64,000 bases of DNA. Source: Megaustenia siamemsis (taxonomy: Eukaryota; Mollusca; Gastropoda; Stylommatophora; Ariophantidae). A model generated the notes under the pieces. That model had not been told where the DNA came from, searched no databases, and worked only from the letters and a program-made list of their open reading frames with translations. Positions 1 to 12,303 of the stretch are shown here, one piece after another (positions within the stretch are counted from its first letter, which is position 1; every line of letters begins with the position of its first letter). The stretch spans positions 66,888,666 through 66,952,665 of the forward strand of contig JAVIAB010000092.1 of the NCBI GenBank assembly GCA_032433765.1, in the 5' to 3' direction. The translations under genes were made by a program, and so were the position numbers.

Positions 1-669
1 TTTAATCATTTTTGTTAGACATTGTAGATTTGTAAATTGTAAAGTACATTTTTTTTTGAGGGAGGCACATGTTTTGGAGAAGAGAAGTCTCGTGTTTTCT
101 CTGAGAATGCATTTTCTTCTCAAATCAAAGGAAGTTTTGATTTATATTATTTATATTGATTTATAATATCTAGTATTGTAGTACTTCTGTGGTGGACAAG
201 ATCTAACGTCTCCAGAATATTCTTAAAATCAAGAACATCATTACAAAGCCACCATAAAATCTTCCTCGAACCGGTGGCACTAAGATAGTCGTTATTATTA
301 CCTTTCCAGACCAAAACACACATTTTATTTGGGTTGGTGGTAAACTTGTGTAAAACCAAAATCTTCCACAGAAAACGCAAACTTTGATGATAGTCAGTAC
401 GATAGTTTTTTTTTTTCTGGAACCGATACAGCACATATGACAGGAACCGTAACTCTCCATGTGTAAAACTTCGCGGCTAGATCTTGTTGGTCTTGTTTTG
501 TACTTTGACCATCGTTGACTCTTTCTTCATCTTTCTTGAGAATGGAGGAAACATCAATAAATGGTAATATTTTGTCTATTTCTTTCTTGATAAGGGTTTT
601 GCCCGAAAAGTTATAGCTTGTTCTGTCTTTCTGTTAGTTTAGCTGCTGAACACTATTTATTTATATTTT

Positions 670-745
670 CTTAACTTTACAATCCATTTTCTTAACTTTA
701 CAATCCATTTTCTTAACTTTACAATCCATTTTCTGAACTTTACAA
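670..745. repeat. 21-bp tandem repeat, about 3.5 copies
   Basis: The unit TTAACTTTACAATCCATTTTC recurs head to tail with one substitution (TGAAC in the last copy). The surrounding bases 1-640 and 760-900 are AT-rich with no recognisable gene. Confidence 0.9.
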
Positions 746-1009
746 TCATTCTTACAGATTATTTTTTCCCATTGTTTTATTTTGCAACGCAATGTAAACG
801 GTGACAGTTTTAATAATGTTGCTGCATAAAAATGATCTGGTGATATGAACAATATATATAAAATATATGATTTAAGTTATATATAAATAATTATATTTTA
901 ATTATATTATTATTTGTGTGTGTGTGTGCCAGCTGGCGAAGTCCCTAGAAACTAGGAACTGAATTTTGTGTGTTAATACGTTTTTTTTTTGCTGGCAGCC
1001 GTGTATACA

Positions 1010-1245
1010 GGAGCCCCGCGCCGCACAGGCAGATACCTCCGTCTTCAAAGGTACTCATATTGTCTCCTTGAAAAGTAAATGACATTTCAAGCGTTGCCTA
1101 ACTGCTGAGATAAGGGGTAGCTGAGACCAGAGTCGGTTACCGCAGAGAGAAATCACAAATAAAAGCCTCAACTGTCGCAGCCAAGATTTGAACCACAACC
1201 TCTCTGTCTCGAGACCGACGTCATACCTCAAAAATACTTTATATT
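1010..1245 (-). mobile_element. SINE 4 (putative tRNA-derived element)
   Basis: On the minus strand a B-box-like GTGGTTCAAATCTTGG follows a head region near 1235, and a conserved body continues to a poly-A-like run at 985-995 read from that strand. The layout, tRNA-like head then unique body then A-rich tail, is that of a SINE. No second copy is in the window, so the family is unconfirmed. Confidence 0.45.
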
Positions 1246-1619
1246 TAAAAAATGCGTGGAAGCAAAATCGGACTTCTGCAATTATTAAATATTTGCAATA
1301 TCACTGTAAAAATTCGAGTGATTTTCTTTATCTCAACAAAATAAGTACTTCCATTACATCATTGGCTAAGGAGAGAGAAAATATGGTTCATTAATATTGA
1401 TCTTAGTTTGTCCTTACGTACATTGATGATATGTTTGCACAGTTCTGTACCACCCTGTTCTCCCAGATAAATTTTGTAGTACCCATTTATAGGGAGTATG
1501 TGAACCCCGAAATAACGTAGAACCAAATCATCGCTGTACTCATGTGTTCAACATTTGATCCTTCGGCCAGGTGTCTTCAGCCGTAATCACAGCCGTTATC
1601 GTAGCTTTTTACATATAAT

Positions 1620-1807
1620 CCTTCCTTCCTCCCTCCCTCCCTCCCTCCCTCCCTCCCTCCCTCCCTCCCTCCCTCGCTACCTTCCTTCCTTCCTTCCTTC
1701 CTTCCGCCCTCCCTCCCTCCCTCCCTCGCTACCTTCCTTCCTTCCTTCCTTCCACCCTCCCTCCCTCCCTCTCTCGCTACCTTCCTTCCTTCCTTCCTTC
1801 CTTCCTA
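1620..1807. repeat. CCTT/CCCT tetranucleotide microsatellite
   Basis: Runs of CTTC and CCTC alternate in about 60-bp blocks punctuated by CGCTAC. The strand asymmetry (all pyrimidine on plus) makes it prone to triplex formation. Confidence 0.95.
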
Positions 1808-2344
1808 ATAACTTTCTGAATTGTTGAAATAGCATTAGTGACCGATTCTACCATACATATTTGCTTATTGTGCTGCTCGTTGACGAACTTAAGATCTCTT
1901 TATTATCAGATGCTGTATTCTATCTTTCTTCTGTCTTCCAGATTTTCTTTGTTCATTCACCGACCCCTGCAATATGGTTTATGAATGGAGAAACGAGACG
2001 TTGGACATATATGTCTCTTCCCCATTTCTTAACAGTGCTCGTATGTAACATGGTCCTAATAGGAAAAGCACATAATATTTCTTAGAGTAACATTTATTAA
2101 ATCTGAATCTTATTTCCATAGTTTGTATTTCTCTCTGTATTTCTACAGCTAATGCCGGAGTCCAGCAAGGACATGAAACTATTACAATGACACGTTTTAA
2201 TGGTTTCGTCAATTGCTACACTGTTCTTTATAATCAAACCGTCGTATTGTATAATCTATGTCATATATTTTCACTGCATCAATAGATGGTGATGAACATA
2301 AGTAGCCAGAAAAAAACAGATGATTTATTTTGTCTATTTCACAG

Positions 2345-2372
2345 GCTGTGCTGATTGTTCAAGTTCAGTCTC
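2345..2372 (+). CDS. Candidate 28-nt linker exon upstream of vWA1
   Basis: A pyrimidine-rich tract and CACAG precede it and a textbook GTAAGT follows. To join the next candidate exon it must be read in phase 0 (ending with one spare base), giving about nine residues (AVLIVQVQS). The other usable frame looks more like a Cys/Ser linker (CADCSSSV) but hits a stop after splicing to 7510. This is the weakest exon in the model; the good splice sites are the only real evidence. Confidence 0.3.
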
Positions 2373-2439
2373 GTAAGTAGATGTTTTTGTCATTATTACT
2401 TTGACTCTATTAAAGCAGCAGGTTACAGTAGGTACTGAT

Positions 2440-3690
2440 GTTCTTTGACGCAACATATCACAGTGGCAGTTGTCGTCCTTAGAAGCAACATATCACAGCT
2501 CAAGTTGTCGTCCTTAGAAGCAACATATCACTGCTGCAGTTGTCGTCCTTAGAAGCAACATATCACAGCTCAAGTTGTCGTCCTTAGAAGCAACATATCA
2601 CAGTGGCAGTTGTCGTCCTTAGAAGCAACATATCACAGCTCAAGTTGTCGTCCTTAGAAGCAACATATCACTGCTGCAGTTGTCGTCCTTAGAAGCAACA
2701 TATCACAGCTCAAGTTGTCGTCCTTAGAAGCAACATATCACAGCTGCAGTTGTCGTCCTCAGAAGCAACATATCACAGCTGCAGTGTCGTCCTTAGAAGC
2801 ACATATCACAGCTGCAGTTGTCGTCCTTAGAAGCAACATATCCCAGCTGCCGTTGTCGTCCTTAGAAGCAACATATCACAGCTGAAGTTGTAGTCCTTAG
2901 AAGCAACATATCACAACTGCAGTTGTCGTCCTCAGAAGCAACATATCACAGCTGCAGTGTCGTCCTTAGAAGCACATATCACAGCTGCAGTTGTCGTCCT
3001 CAGAAGCAACATATCACAGCTGCAGTGTCGTCCTTAGAAGCACATATCACAGCTGCAGTGTCGTCCTTAGAAGCAACATATCACAACTGCAGTTGTCGTC
3101 CTCAGAAGCAACATATCACAGCTGCAGTGTCGTCCTTAGAAGCACATATCACAGCTGCAGTTGTCGTCCTTAGAAGCAACATATCCCAGCTGCAGTTGTC
3201 GTCCTTAGAAGCAACATATCACAGCTGAAGTTGTCGTCCTTAGAAGCAACATATCACAGCTGCAGTTGTCGTCCTTAGAAGTAACATTTCACAGCTGAAG
3301 TTGTAGTCCTTAGAAGCAACATATCACAGCTGAAGTTGTCATCCTTAGAAGCAACATATCACAGTCGCAGTTGTCGTCCTTAGAAGTAACATATCACAGC
3401 TGAAGTTGTCGTCCTTAGAAGTAACATATCACAGCTGAAGTTGTCGTCCTTAGAAGTAACATATCACAGCTGAAGTTGTCGTCCTTAGAAGTAACATATC
3501 ACAGCTGAAGTTGTCGTCCTTAGAAGTAACATATCACAGCTGAAGTTGTCGTCCTTAGAAGTAACATATCACAGCTGAAGCTGTCGTCCTTAGAAGTAAC
3601 ATATCACTGCTGATTATGTCTCATTAGAAGCAACATTTCACAGCTGCAGTTGTCGTCCTTAGAATCAACGTGTCACAGTAAAAGTTAGTG
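2440..3690. repeat. 35-bp minisatellite, about 35 copies
   Basis: The unit is GTCGTCCTTAGAAGCAACAT followed by ATCACAGCTGCAGTT. Subtypes differ at the CAGCTGCAG core (CAGCTCAAG, CAGTGGCAG, CTGCTGCAG, CAGCTGAAG) and some units are 33-34 bp because of single-base losses. The first part alternates subtypes; the last part (3380-3600) is a nearly uniform run of the GTAACATATCACAGCTGAAG type, which indicates recent local expansion. It lies in an intron. Short reading frames through it are artefacts. Confidence 0.96.
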
Positions 3691-4279
3691 TGCTTGTAAT
3701 CCACATATCACAACCACTACCTGCTGGTAAAAAAAAAAAATAGAATTACTAAAACCGAAATACCCAAAAGTGCGAAAACAAACAACATTATTTTTATTTC
3801 AGAAAATAGAAAAATATAGAAAAAAATGGATATTACATTTTAAATTGACGGTAGTATTACATTGCAGTATTATGATTAAGTTTAGATAATTAAACCTATC
3901 ATCCATTTGTGACCATTGATATAAGAAGATATAACATTTGCTAGATTAATAAACAAAGTAAAGAGGAAAAATCAAAGCGTCGTTCAAAACAGAAAAATAA
4001 AAATAAACTCATAACAAGCACACAGAAGATAATTTTAAAAGGGGGATAACCTAAACGATAAATAAAACATACACAATATATTAATAAAAGAAATTTATTA
4101 CTTATTAAATTAAAATAGCAGCTGGGACTGAAAATAAATAGAAATAAGAAAAAAATCATGAGAATAAATGGAGTTGGCAATAATCAATAACATTTGGAGA
4201 AATACCTCAACTGAACGTAAAATATCATATTTAACAAGGAAATGATATAGACAAAGAAAAATTAAAACAGAATGATACA

Positions 4280-5265
4280 AAAACAAGAATGCGAAAAAGC
4301 AAGAGGAGCCTTCATTGCACTAGGAAACATGGAAATACAAAGAAATTAGGTAAAAAAAAACAAAAATAAAAATGTTCAACTCTAATGTTAAATCAGCCCT
4401 ATTATATATGTGGCTGTGAAGCATGGAGAACACAAAAAGCGATAATCACGAAGATCACATTAATGGATGCTTGCACTGAATAAAAGGATGGAAATGACAG
4501 TACAAAATCACTAACGTTAATTTATGGGGAAAGTGCCAGTCAGATACCATTGGTTTATGATCTACGAGGCTGATGACGCTGGATAAGACATTTATTGCAG
4601 AAGCCAACTGAGTGTATTACACAACAAGACCTATTTTTGGAATTCACAGTCGAGAAGACTAAGAGGAAGACCAAACTATACTTGGAAAAGACAGGTGGAA
4701 GCAGAAATAAAAAAAGATGGTGATTGACATGGAACTCATCATCATGTGCCAAACCGATTGGCATAGGCGATCATGTCCTTCCACAGTTTCTATCTACCGT
4801 GCATCGTATCAGTTCTGTTGTTGACTGTTTTCCATGCCATGGCATCAAGCTATCAAGTATTATCTCTAATTGCCGTCCGCGACCTCTCTCTTCCTGTGTT
4901 TTGCCAGTTGTAACCAAGTATTCTAACTTTCCTCTTCTCATGATGTGCCCGAAAATTGTCGATTGTTTTTTTTCTTATGTTTCTTAAAAGCTCCCTTTTT
5001 TGTGTTGGCCCCTTTGAGAATTGCCTCGTTGGTGTTTTTAGTTGTCTAGGAAACTTTCAACATTCTTCTGAGGAATCCCATCTCTGTGGCCTCCAATCAT
5101 CCTTTCATTTGTTTGTTTATTGTACATGATTCGCTTCCGTAGGTCAGAATTGGCTGACATGGAACTATCTTAAAAAATTGGCAAGAATGAACGGCTTGGA
5201 AAGTGTTTACTGAAGACCTGTGCTCAACAGGGAACTGCAAAGTAGAAGAAAAAAAAGATATTCAA
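4280..5265 (+). mobile_element. LINE S remnant (RT C-terminal region and 3' end), interrupted
   Basis: Decayed frames read ARGAFIALGN, then a YGCEAWRTQKA-like stretch, RWIRHLLQKPTECITQQ and, after the interruption, a region like RTAWKVFTEDLCSTG. These are the familiar features of the region downstream of the reverse transcriptase in RTE/CR1-like elements. Frameshifts and stops show it is old. LINE X is inserted at 4737-5154. Confidence 0.65.
4737..5154 (-). mobile_element. LINE X 3' fragment inserted into LINE S
   Basis: The fragment is a minus-strand tail of LINE X, ending in a (TGA)n-type tail that reads CATCATCATG on plus. It is flanked by TGACATGGAACT at 4725-4736 and again at 5155-5166, a 12-bp target-site duplication. 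The protein remnant includes an RRMLKV-like motif and the CTVDR(R/K)L block seen in all X copies. Confidence 0.85.
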
Positions 5266-5330
5266 ATGGCACTATAAAGATTAATAAAGTGATCAGCTAT
5301 TTTGCTTTTTCTATATAGCAATCACTGTTA

Positions 5331-5333
<3 letters not shown>

Positions 5334-5371
<38 letters not shown>
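5334..5371. repeat. (TA)n microsatellite
   Basis: A run of about 15 TA units followed by degenerate TATCATATG. Confidence 0.95.
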
Positions 5372-5374
<3 letters not shown>

Positions 5375-5389
5375 AATATGTATCATATG

Positions 5390-5790
5390 TATTATCATCA
5401 TCATCAGGTCGCATTTTATTTCGCAGAGCAGTGCATTTACCACAGCCTGTCTGAAAATTCTCTAGCCAGATCTTCTATTTCTTCTGTTGTCATGTTCAAG
5501 GTCTCCTTGATATCTTGAAAACAACTTCTTGGGCTGCCTTTTTGCGTCGCCCAGGAACCATGCCTTACATTATTGTTCTTTCCAGCCCGTTGTGTCTTTT
5601 CACGTGGCCATAGTGTTTTAATTTCCTCTATAGAATGGTGATTGTAAGCTAATTATTTTAAATGTTTAAATCTTTTATTATGTCTTCTCTGTTCTTTTTC
5701 ATTATCCAAGGTATCTTAATTATTTTTCTGCAGCATTTTGTTTGGTATAAATAAATTTTCTTTCTTGCTATCTGCGAGCAATGACTATTT
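5390..5790 (-). mobile_element. LINE 3' fragment, family unassigned
   Basis: A plus-strand ATCATCATCATC tail begins the block and the reverse strand carries sequence of the type found at the 3' ends of the other LINEs here, including a Cys/His-poor, Arg/Trp-rich tail. Similar block at 37385-37960. No intact frame remains. Confidence 0.4.
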
Positions 5791-5798
5791 CTTTCAAG

Positions 5799-5802
<4 letters not shown>

Positions 5803-5855
<53 letters not shown>
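5803..5855. repeat. (TA)n microsatellite
   Basis: About 26 AT units in an uninterrupted run. Confidence 0.95.
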
Positions 5856-5860
<5 letters not shown>

Positions 5861-6027
5861 CATGTAATTCAGATGACAGGTTGCAGTTTTATAAATTTGA
5901 GGACATATAGTTGGAGTAAACTATAGTGTTCGATCATATTAGGAAACAAGAAAGCGAATGGTTTAAACATGAAACACAATCAACAACAGACAGCATACCA
6001 TATATATATTCTTAATAAACATAAACA

Positions 6028-6492
6028 AATACCAACAGGACTGAAACTAAGAATGGCAAAATGTTACATCTTCTCAATATTCCTGTATGGTGCAGAAACA
6101 TGGACATTAAACAAGAAAACAGAACAGAAAATTGAAGCCTTTGAAATGTGGATTTATAGAAGAATAGGTAGAATTGGATGGAAAGAAAAGAAAACAAACG
6201 ATGAAGTTTTAAAACAACTAAAAATAAAAAGAGAACTACTAAATACAATTAAGACAAGACAAATGGATTTTTTGGGTCATGTTAAAAGACACAACAGCCT
6301 ACTAAAAGTATAATTGGAAGGAAAAATACGAGGTAAAAGAGGCAGAGGCAGACCAAGACTAACATGGAGTAACATCAAAAGATGGACAAGTCAATCTATG
6401 ACAGCCTGCACCATCAAAGCAAGAAACAGAGTAGAATGGCGATCCATGGTAGCCAACCTTCGTTGCGGAGAAGGTACTCGATGATGATGATG
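6028..6492 (+). mobile_element. LINE Y 3' fragment
   Basis: A nearly open frame encodes the post-RT region: FLYGAETWTLNKKTEQKIEA, then EMWIYRRIGRIGWKEKK, LGHVKRHNSLLKV, one stop, and RGKRGRGRPRLTW, ending in LRCGEGTR and a (GATGAT)n tail. Candidate target duplication ACATAAACAA at 6018-6027 and 6493-6502. This endonuclease-RT LINE class is common in mollusc genomes. Confidence 0.85.
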
Positions 6493-6499
6493 ACACATA

Positions 6500-7505
6500 A
6501 ACAACGGAATGGGGGTTTATGTTTGACGTAGATGGTAATGAATTAATGAAATAGCAGACGTTACAAAGACGTCATTTTTTTCGTTTCACATAAACCAGGG
6601 TAGCTGAAAGAGTGTATTCTTTTGGACGACGTTGAGTCTGCTATTATTTACTATGATGATGCTGGTGTTATTATTCTGTCTGTTGTGATGGAAGGCCGGA
6701 TCTAAGCAGACAGAACGCATATTCTTAACTTTGGTTGTAAGGTTACACACTGGACAACTGTTGTGGACATCACTTCAATAGCAAATCTGTTATTACTTTC
6801 TAGTGTCTGACACAAAACTAGCCAGCACTCTAACATGTTTAATGGTATAGAGAAACATCATAATACAACACTTCAATGACCTGGAATTTCAATTACCAGC
6901 ATATTCACTCACTTCAGAGTGAAAATGTGTACATCTACAACTGCTACCGATTTGCATCTACCTAGCTATTTTTACCACAACCTCCACGTCCCTTAAAACT
7001 GTTCACGGTGGACCCAGTCTTCTACATCAAGCTATATATGGCCAAATTTATGTTTTAACTGTTTGGTTGATCCCTCTACTTCATTTCTAGCTATCTATTT
7101 CTCACTAAATTTGGTGATCAGCCATTTCTCCCCAGATCTGTACCTGCCTCACTGGCGCACATTCCTGGTTTAAGCCTGCCATTTTCGCCGTACGATTGAA
7201 AAGTGATTAAATTCAGGACTCTTGCCTACCTCGAGTTTAGTCATGTGACAGTACGATCGTACGATCACGGGGTAACCTTCGAATTGAGTAGCACTCAGTG
7301 TGGCTGAGTGACTTATTTTACTTCTCGATCAATTCTCCGTGTTAACTCTAATGACAAGGAAAATGAAAGCCGTCATCTTGATATTCTCTAAGAACTTTAT
7401 TAGAAACATATTAATAAAACACGTGTAGACTATTTGTCCTGGCTGTTGATTTCCCTTTGTCCTTATAAATTAATAATGTTATATTTTCTTATATTTTTTC
7501 CTGTT
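6500..7505. other. Intronic stretch, nothing recognised
   Basis: No domain, repeat match or splice pair in phase; the region 8490-9280 is likewise blank. Confidence 0.5.
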
Positions 7506-7509
7506 TCAG

Positions 7510-7548
7510 AGGACCGAGACATATTTGACGAAGACGTATGGAATCGAG
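7510..7548 (+). CDS. 39-nt acidic linker exon
   Basis: The acceptor is TTTCAG and the donor begins GTTTGTG. The exon is 39 nt and enters and leaves in phase 1, encoding DRDIFDEDVWNR plus split codons. It joins the 12854 exon without a stop. Charged linkers of this kind precede vWA modules in many multi-domain matrix proteins, but no domain can be assigned. Short length keeps confidence moderate. Confidence 0.5.
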
Positions 7549-8009
7549 GTTTGTGTTTTCACTGGGCTCTATCTGACCAAAGTTGCCTAGAGTTTCAAAA
7601 TAAGAATAATTAAGCGTTTTCTCATTAGCCATGTTTTAATATAACAATGAAATTAATTACTCTTTCAATTTGACAGTCCTGTAGTACTTGGCCATTCATG
7701 TAATTGGACACTTAGAACTTAACCATTTCTGGTACTCCATTTTTCTTCATACCTACGTTATATATACATATACATTACTCAAAACACCACGAGAACCGAG
7801 GGAAATATTGGAAAACGTACATGGCCAGAAAAATGTATACTCTACTGCTTCTGTGTACATCTTTAGATGTTCAAGATTAATAAGTTCGAAGGAAGCGTTT
7901 ATGACTCAAAGCTGGTGACATTTCTAAACCGCTTGTCCCAGTATGATACCTGTGATGGCCATAAGAACCTTCTCTGTTCATTACATGTTGGGTATAACAG
8001 TAGCAGATG

Positions 8010-8485
8010 CTCAGCAGAGTAATGTATTACAATGGATTCCACCTCGTTGTGGTATATCGAAAAATTAGGAAAAATTGAAATACTGACCAAGGATGGTAGC
8101 AAAATTGAACAAAGCTCACCGATCACACACCAGCAGAAGGTTGGTATTATTAAAAATGCAGCATAACCCAGCAGTGTCATTTGAACTAACATAATTTGAA
8201 GAACATGTCATCAACTTTCGACTAAAAACAGGACACAATGTACTTCGCAGCCACATGTGCACTAAGTTCAAGATTGGAAACACAAAAATGTGTACATGTG
8301 GACAAGCACCACAGACAACATCACACATGCTACAAGAGTGCAGCCACTCAAATACTTTGAGGGAACGCACGCTGACGAAACGGTACTATACTAAATACAA
8401 AACTTTACGTTTCCAGTTTATCACAACCAGTTTCATCCAAAAGACAAATTTGTAGATAAAGACCTTAGCGAACGAAAGAAAAGAA
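8010..8485 (+). mobile_element. LINE W-type 3' fragment (RNase H and zinc-knuckle tail)
   Basis: It reads LQWIPPRCGI (RNase H C-terminal motif) followed by a decayed section and then TGHNVLRSHMCTKFKIGN and CTCGQAPQTTSHMLQEC, matching the C-terminus of the 47-kb element. It ends with GCGAACGAAAGAAAAGAA, equivalent to the W tail. Stops and frameshifts are present. Confidence 0.8.
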
Positions 8486-9284
8486 TACTTACCTTAATCG
8501 TTCTTTGATACACATAATCGCGTATGTTATCTTTCTGGGTTAACTACAGCAAACTCCTCCATTTCTACACACAATCACCACTACAACCATCATTGATTGA
8601 CTATATATTCTGTATTAACTTTTCCTACTGTCATGATATTTAAAAATATCACTTTTCAGGTACATTCATAATGAACAATTGTGTAATATAATTACTGAAT
8701 TTGAGGATTATTAAAAAAACATATGAGGAGCGAGAGAAATGTTAAGCAGAGAGTAAGGCAAAAACAGTTTCAATCCAGTTTAGCAAAGTAGGAAAACGTG
8801 ATAGAAAAGCAAAGATCACTTTAAAAAAACATAACAAGCAAAAAAATTAGGCTGTTTAAAACAAATACTAAATATTTCTGTTACATGGATGAATGATTTT
8901 GATAATGAATGACACATCAGAGAAAAATAAGCAAAGTACACATAGGTTTATAAATAATCGCATGGGTACAATCTGAACATCCGATGGTAAAAGAAAAACA
9001 AATAGGACATCTGGAAAAAAAAACAAGTGTTAATCAATCAGCAGATATTGAAAATATGAATTTGACACACACCAAGAAAACTTGATGTTAGCATGGCAAG
9101 ACATGCTTTGTCATGGACTTCATAACCATAGAAGAAACAGGGAGGCTCAAGAATATTAATTAAGAGAAACAACAGAAATCTTCAAGGACATTGGCTCTGA
9201 CTTAAAGTAGGGACTCTTTTCACACCAAAGACCTAAAGAGAATATTGTGGAGTCCATATGTTCCAATGACCAATAGTATATTTT

Positions 9285-12140
9285 ATAATGTCCTTGGTAT
9301 CACGTTCGACTGTCTTACTTTCGAAGATGCCCTCGGTATCACGTTCGACTGTCTTACTTTATCAGATGTCTTCGGTATCACGCTTGACTTTCCTACTTTC
9401 CGAGATGTCTTCGGTATCACGCTCGACCGTCTTACTTTCCCAGATGTTCTCAATATCTCGCTCGACTGTCTTACTTTCTCAGATGTCTTCGGTATCTCGC
9501 TCGACTGTCTTACTTTCTCAGATGTCTTCGGTATCACGCTTGACTTTCCTACTTTCCGAGATGTCTTCGGTATCACGCTTGACTTTCCTACTTTCCGAGA
9601 TGTCTTCGGTATCACGCTTGACTTTCCTACTTTCCGAGATGTCTTCGGTATCACGCTCGACCGTCTTACTTTCCCAGATGTTCTCAATATCTCGCTCAGC
9701 TATCTTACTTTCCAAGATGTCCTCGGTATCATGCTTGGCTGTCTTACTTTCCTAGATGTCCTTGGTATCACGCTTGACTGTCTTACTTTCCAAAATGTCC
9801 TTGGTATCACGCTTCACTGTCTTACATTTCCATATGTCCTCAGTATCACGCTTGACTGTTTAACTTTTCCAGATGTCCTCGGTATCACACACGACTGTCT
9901 TACTTTCCAAGATGTTCTCGATATCTCGCTCGACTGTCTTACTTTCCTAGATGTTCTCGATATCACGCTCGACTGTGTTACTTTCCAAGATGTTCTCGAT
10001 ATCTCGCTCGACTGTGTTACTTTCCAAGATGTTCTCGATATCTCACTCGACTGTGTTACTTTCCAAGATGTTCTCGATATCTCGCTCGACTGTGTTACTT
10101 TCCAAGATGCCCTCGATATCTCGCTCGACTGTCTTACTTTCTCAGATGCCTTCGATATCACGCTTGACTTTCCTACTTTCCGAGATGTCTTCGGTATCAC
10201 GCTCGACCGTCTTACTTTCCCAGATGTTCTCGATATCTCGCTCGACTGTGCTACTTTCCAAGATGTTCTCGATATCTCGCTCGACTGTGTTACTTTCCAA
10301 GATGCTCTTGATATCTCGCTCGACTGTGTTACTTTCCAAGATGTTCTCGATATCTCGCTCGACTGTCTTACTTTCCAAGATGTTCTCGATATCTCGCTCG
10401 ACTGCGTTACTTTCCAAGATGTTCTCGATATCTCGCTCGACTGTGTTACTTTCCAAGATGTTCTCGATATCTCGCTCGACTATGTTACTTCCCAAGATGT
10501 TCTCGATATCTCGCTCGACTGTGTTACTTTCCAAGATGTTCTCGATATCTCGCTCGACTGTGTTACTTTCCAAGATGTTCTGGATATCTCGATCGACTGT
10601 GTTACTTTCCAAGATGTTCTCGATATCTCGCTCGACTGCGTTACTTTCCAAGATGTTCTCGATATCTCGCTCGACTGTGTTACTTTCCAAGATGTTCTCG
10701 ATATCTCGCTCGACTATGTTACTTCCCAAGATGTTCTCGATATCTCGCTCGACTGTGTTACTTTCCAAGATGTTCTCGATATCTCACTCGACTGTGTTAC
10801 TTTCCAAGATGTTCTGGATATCTCGATCGACTGTGTTACTTTCCAAGATGTTCTCGATATCTCGCTCGACTGTGTTACTTTCCAAGATGTTCTCGATATC
10901 TCGCTCGACTGTGTTACTTTCCAAGATGCCCTCGATATCTCGCTCGACTGTCTTACTTTCTCAGATGCCTTCGGTATCACGCTTGACTTTCCTACTTTCC
11001 GAGATGTCTTCGGTATCACGCTCGACTGTGTTACTTCCCAAGATGTTCTCGATATCTCGCTCGACTGTCTTACTTTCTCAGATGCCTTCGGTATCACGCT
11101 TGACTTTCCTACTTTCCGAGATGTCTTCGGTATCACGCTCGACCGTCTTACTTTCCCAGATGTTCTCGATATCTCGCTCGACTGTGTTACTTTCCAAGAT
11201 GTTCTCGATATCTCACTCGACTGTGTTACTTTCCAAGATGCTCTTGATATCTCGCTCGACTGTGTTACTTTCCAAGATGTTCTCGATATCTCGCTCGACT
11301 GTGTTACTTTCCAAGATGTTCTCGATATCTCGCTCGACTGTGTTACTTTCTAAGATGTTCTCGATATCTCGCTCGACTGTGTTACTTTCCAAGATGTTCT
11401 CGATATCTCGCTCGACTGTGTTACTTTCCAAGATGTTCTCGATATCTCGCTCGACTGTGTTACTTTCCAAGATGCCCTCGATATCTCGCTCGACTGTCTT
11501 ACTTTCTCAGATGCCTTCGGTATCAAGCATCGACTTTCCTACTTTCCGAGATGTCTTCGGTATCACGCTCGACTGTGTTACTTCCCAAGATGTTCTCGAT
11601 ATCTCGCTCGACTGTCTTACTTTCTCAGATGCCTTCGGTATCACGCTTGACTTTCCTACTTTCCGAGATGTCTTCGGTATCACGCTCGACCGTCTTACTT
11701 TCCCAGATGTTCTCGATATATCGCTCGACTGTGTTACTTTCCAAGATGTTCTCGATATCTCGCTCGACTGTGTTACTTTCCAAGATGCTCTTGATATCTC
11801 GCTCGACTGTGTTACTTTCCAAGATGTTCTCGATATCTCGCTCGACTGTGTTACTTTCCAAGATGCTCTTGATATCTCGCTCGACTGTGTTACTTTCCAA
11901 GATGTTCTCGATATCTCGCTCGACTGTGTTACTTTCCAAGATGTTCTCGATATCTCGCTCGACTGTGTTACTTTCTAAGATGTTCTCGATATCTCGCTCG
12001 ACTGTGTTACTTTCCAAGATGTTCTCGATATCTTGCTCGACTGTGTTACTTCCCAAGATGTTCTCGATATCACGCTAGACTATCTAGCTTTCCAGATATC
12101 CTCGAATATCACGCCAGACTGTCTTACTCTCCTAGATAGA
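9285..12140. repeat. 39-bp minisatellite, about 73 copies
   Basis: The unit reads GATGTTCTCGATATCTCGCT followed by CGACTGTGTTACTTTCCAA. Because 39 is 13 codons and the unit has no stop in several frames, long open frames run across it on both strands; none starts with a credible ATG context and codon changes are not biased to synonymous sites. Subtypes (TCACGCTTGACTTTCC, CTTCGGTATCACG) are arranged in blocks; the block at 10930-11350 recurs at 11480-11970 after a one-base insertion near 11527, which is higher-order duplication. It lies between the 7510 and 12854 exons. Confidence 0.96.
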
Positions 12141-12214
12141 ATTAAAACAATCTCTGCTACCAGACGATAAAGAAGACCCATTTCACGAGGCTGGATGAAC
12201 CACTATGCAATATT

Positions 12215-12303
12215 CATCCAAAAAAAAACTTCATATCTGAGAATTGAACCTGATACCTTCTGCTCAAAAGCCGACGCACTGAACACTACGTCACCGTGGT
12301 TTC
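12215..12303 (-). mobile_element. SINE 5 head (tRNA-like)
   Basis: On the minus strand GACGTAGTGTTCAGTGCG resembles an A box and AGGTTCAATTCTC a B box, about 35 bp apart, as in a tRNA-derived SINE head. The body is truncated or unrecognised. Confidence 0.45.

Noticed and set aside
1030..1052. 22-nt exon between CACAG and GTACTC
   Set aside because: It lies in the body of the putative SINE 4 and does not keep phase with the 2345 exon.
1555..1827. Ser-Leu-Pro-Pro frame
   Set aside because: Translation of a CCTT/CCCT microsatellite.
2440..3690. CRISPR array
   Set aside because: Units are contiguous with no unique spacers; it is a minisatellite in eukaryotic DNA.
9245..11978. Open reading frames of 675-702 codons on plus, and several on minus
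   Set aside because: They only reflect a 39-bp unit (13 codons) without stops. No ATG start with context, and all frames are equally open.
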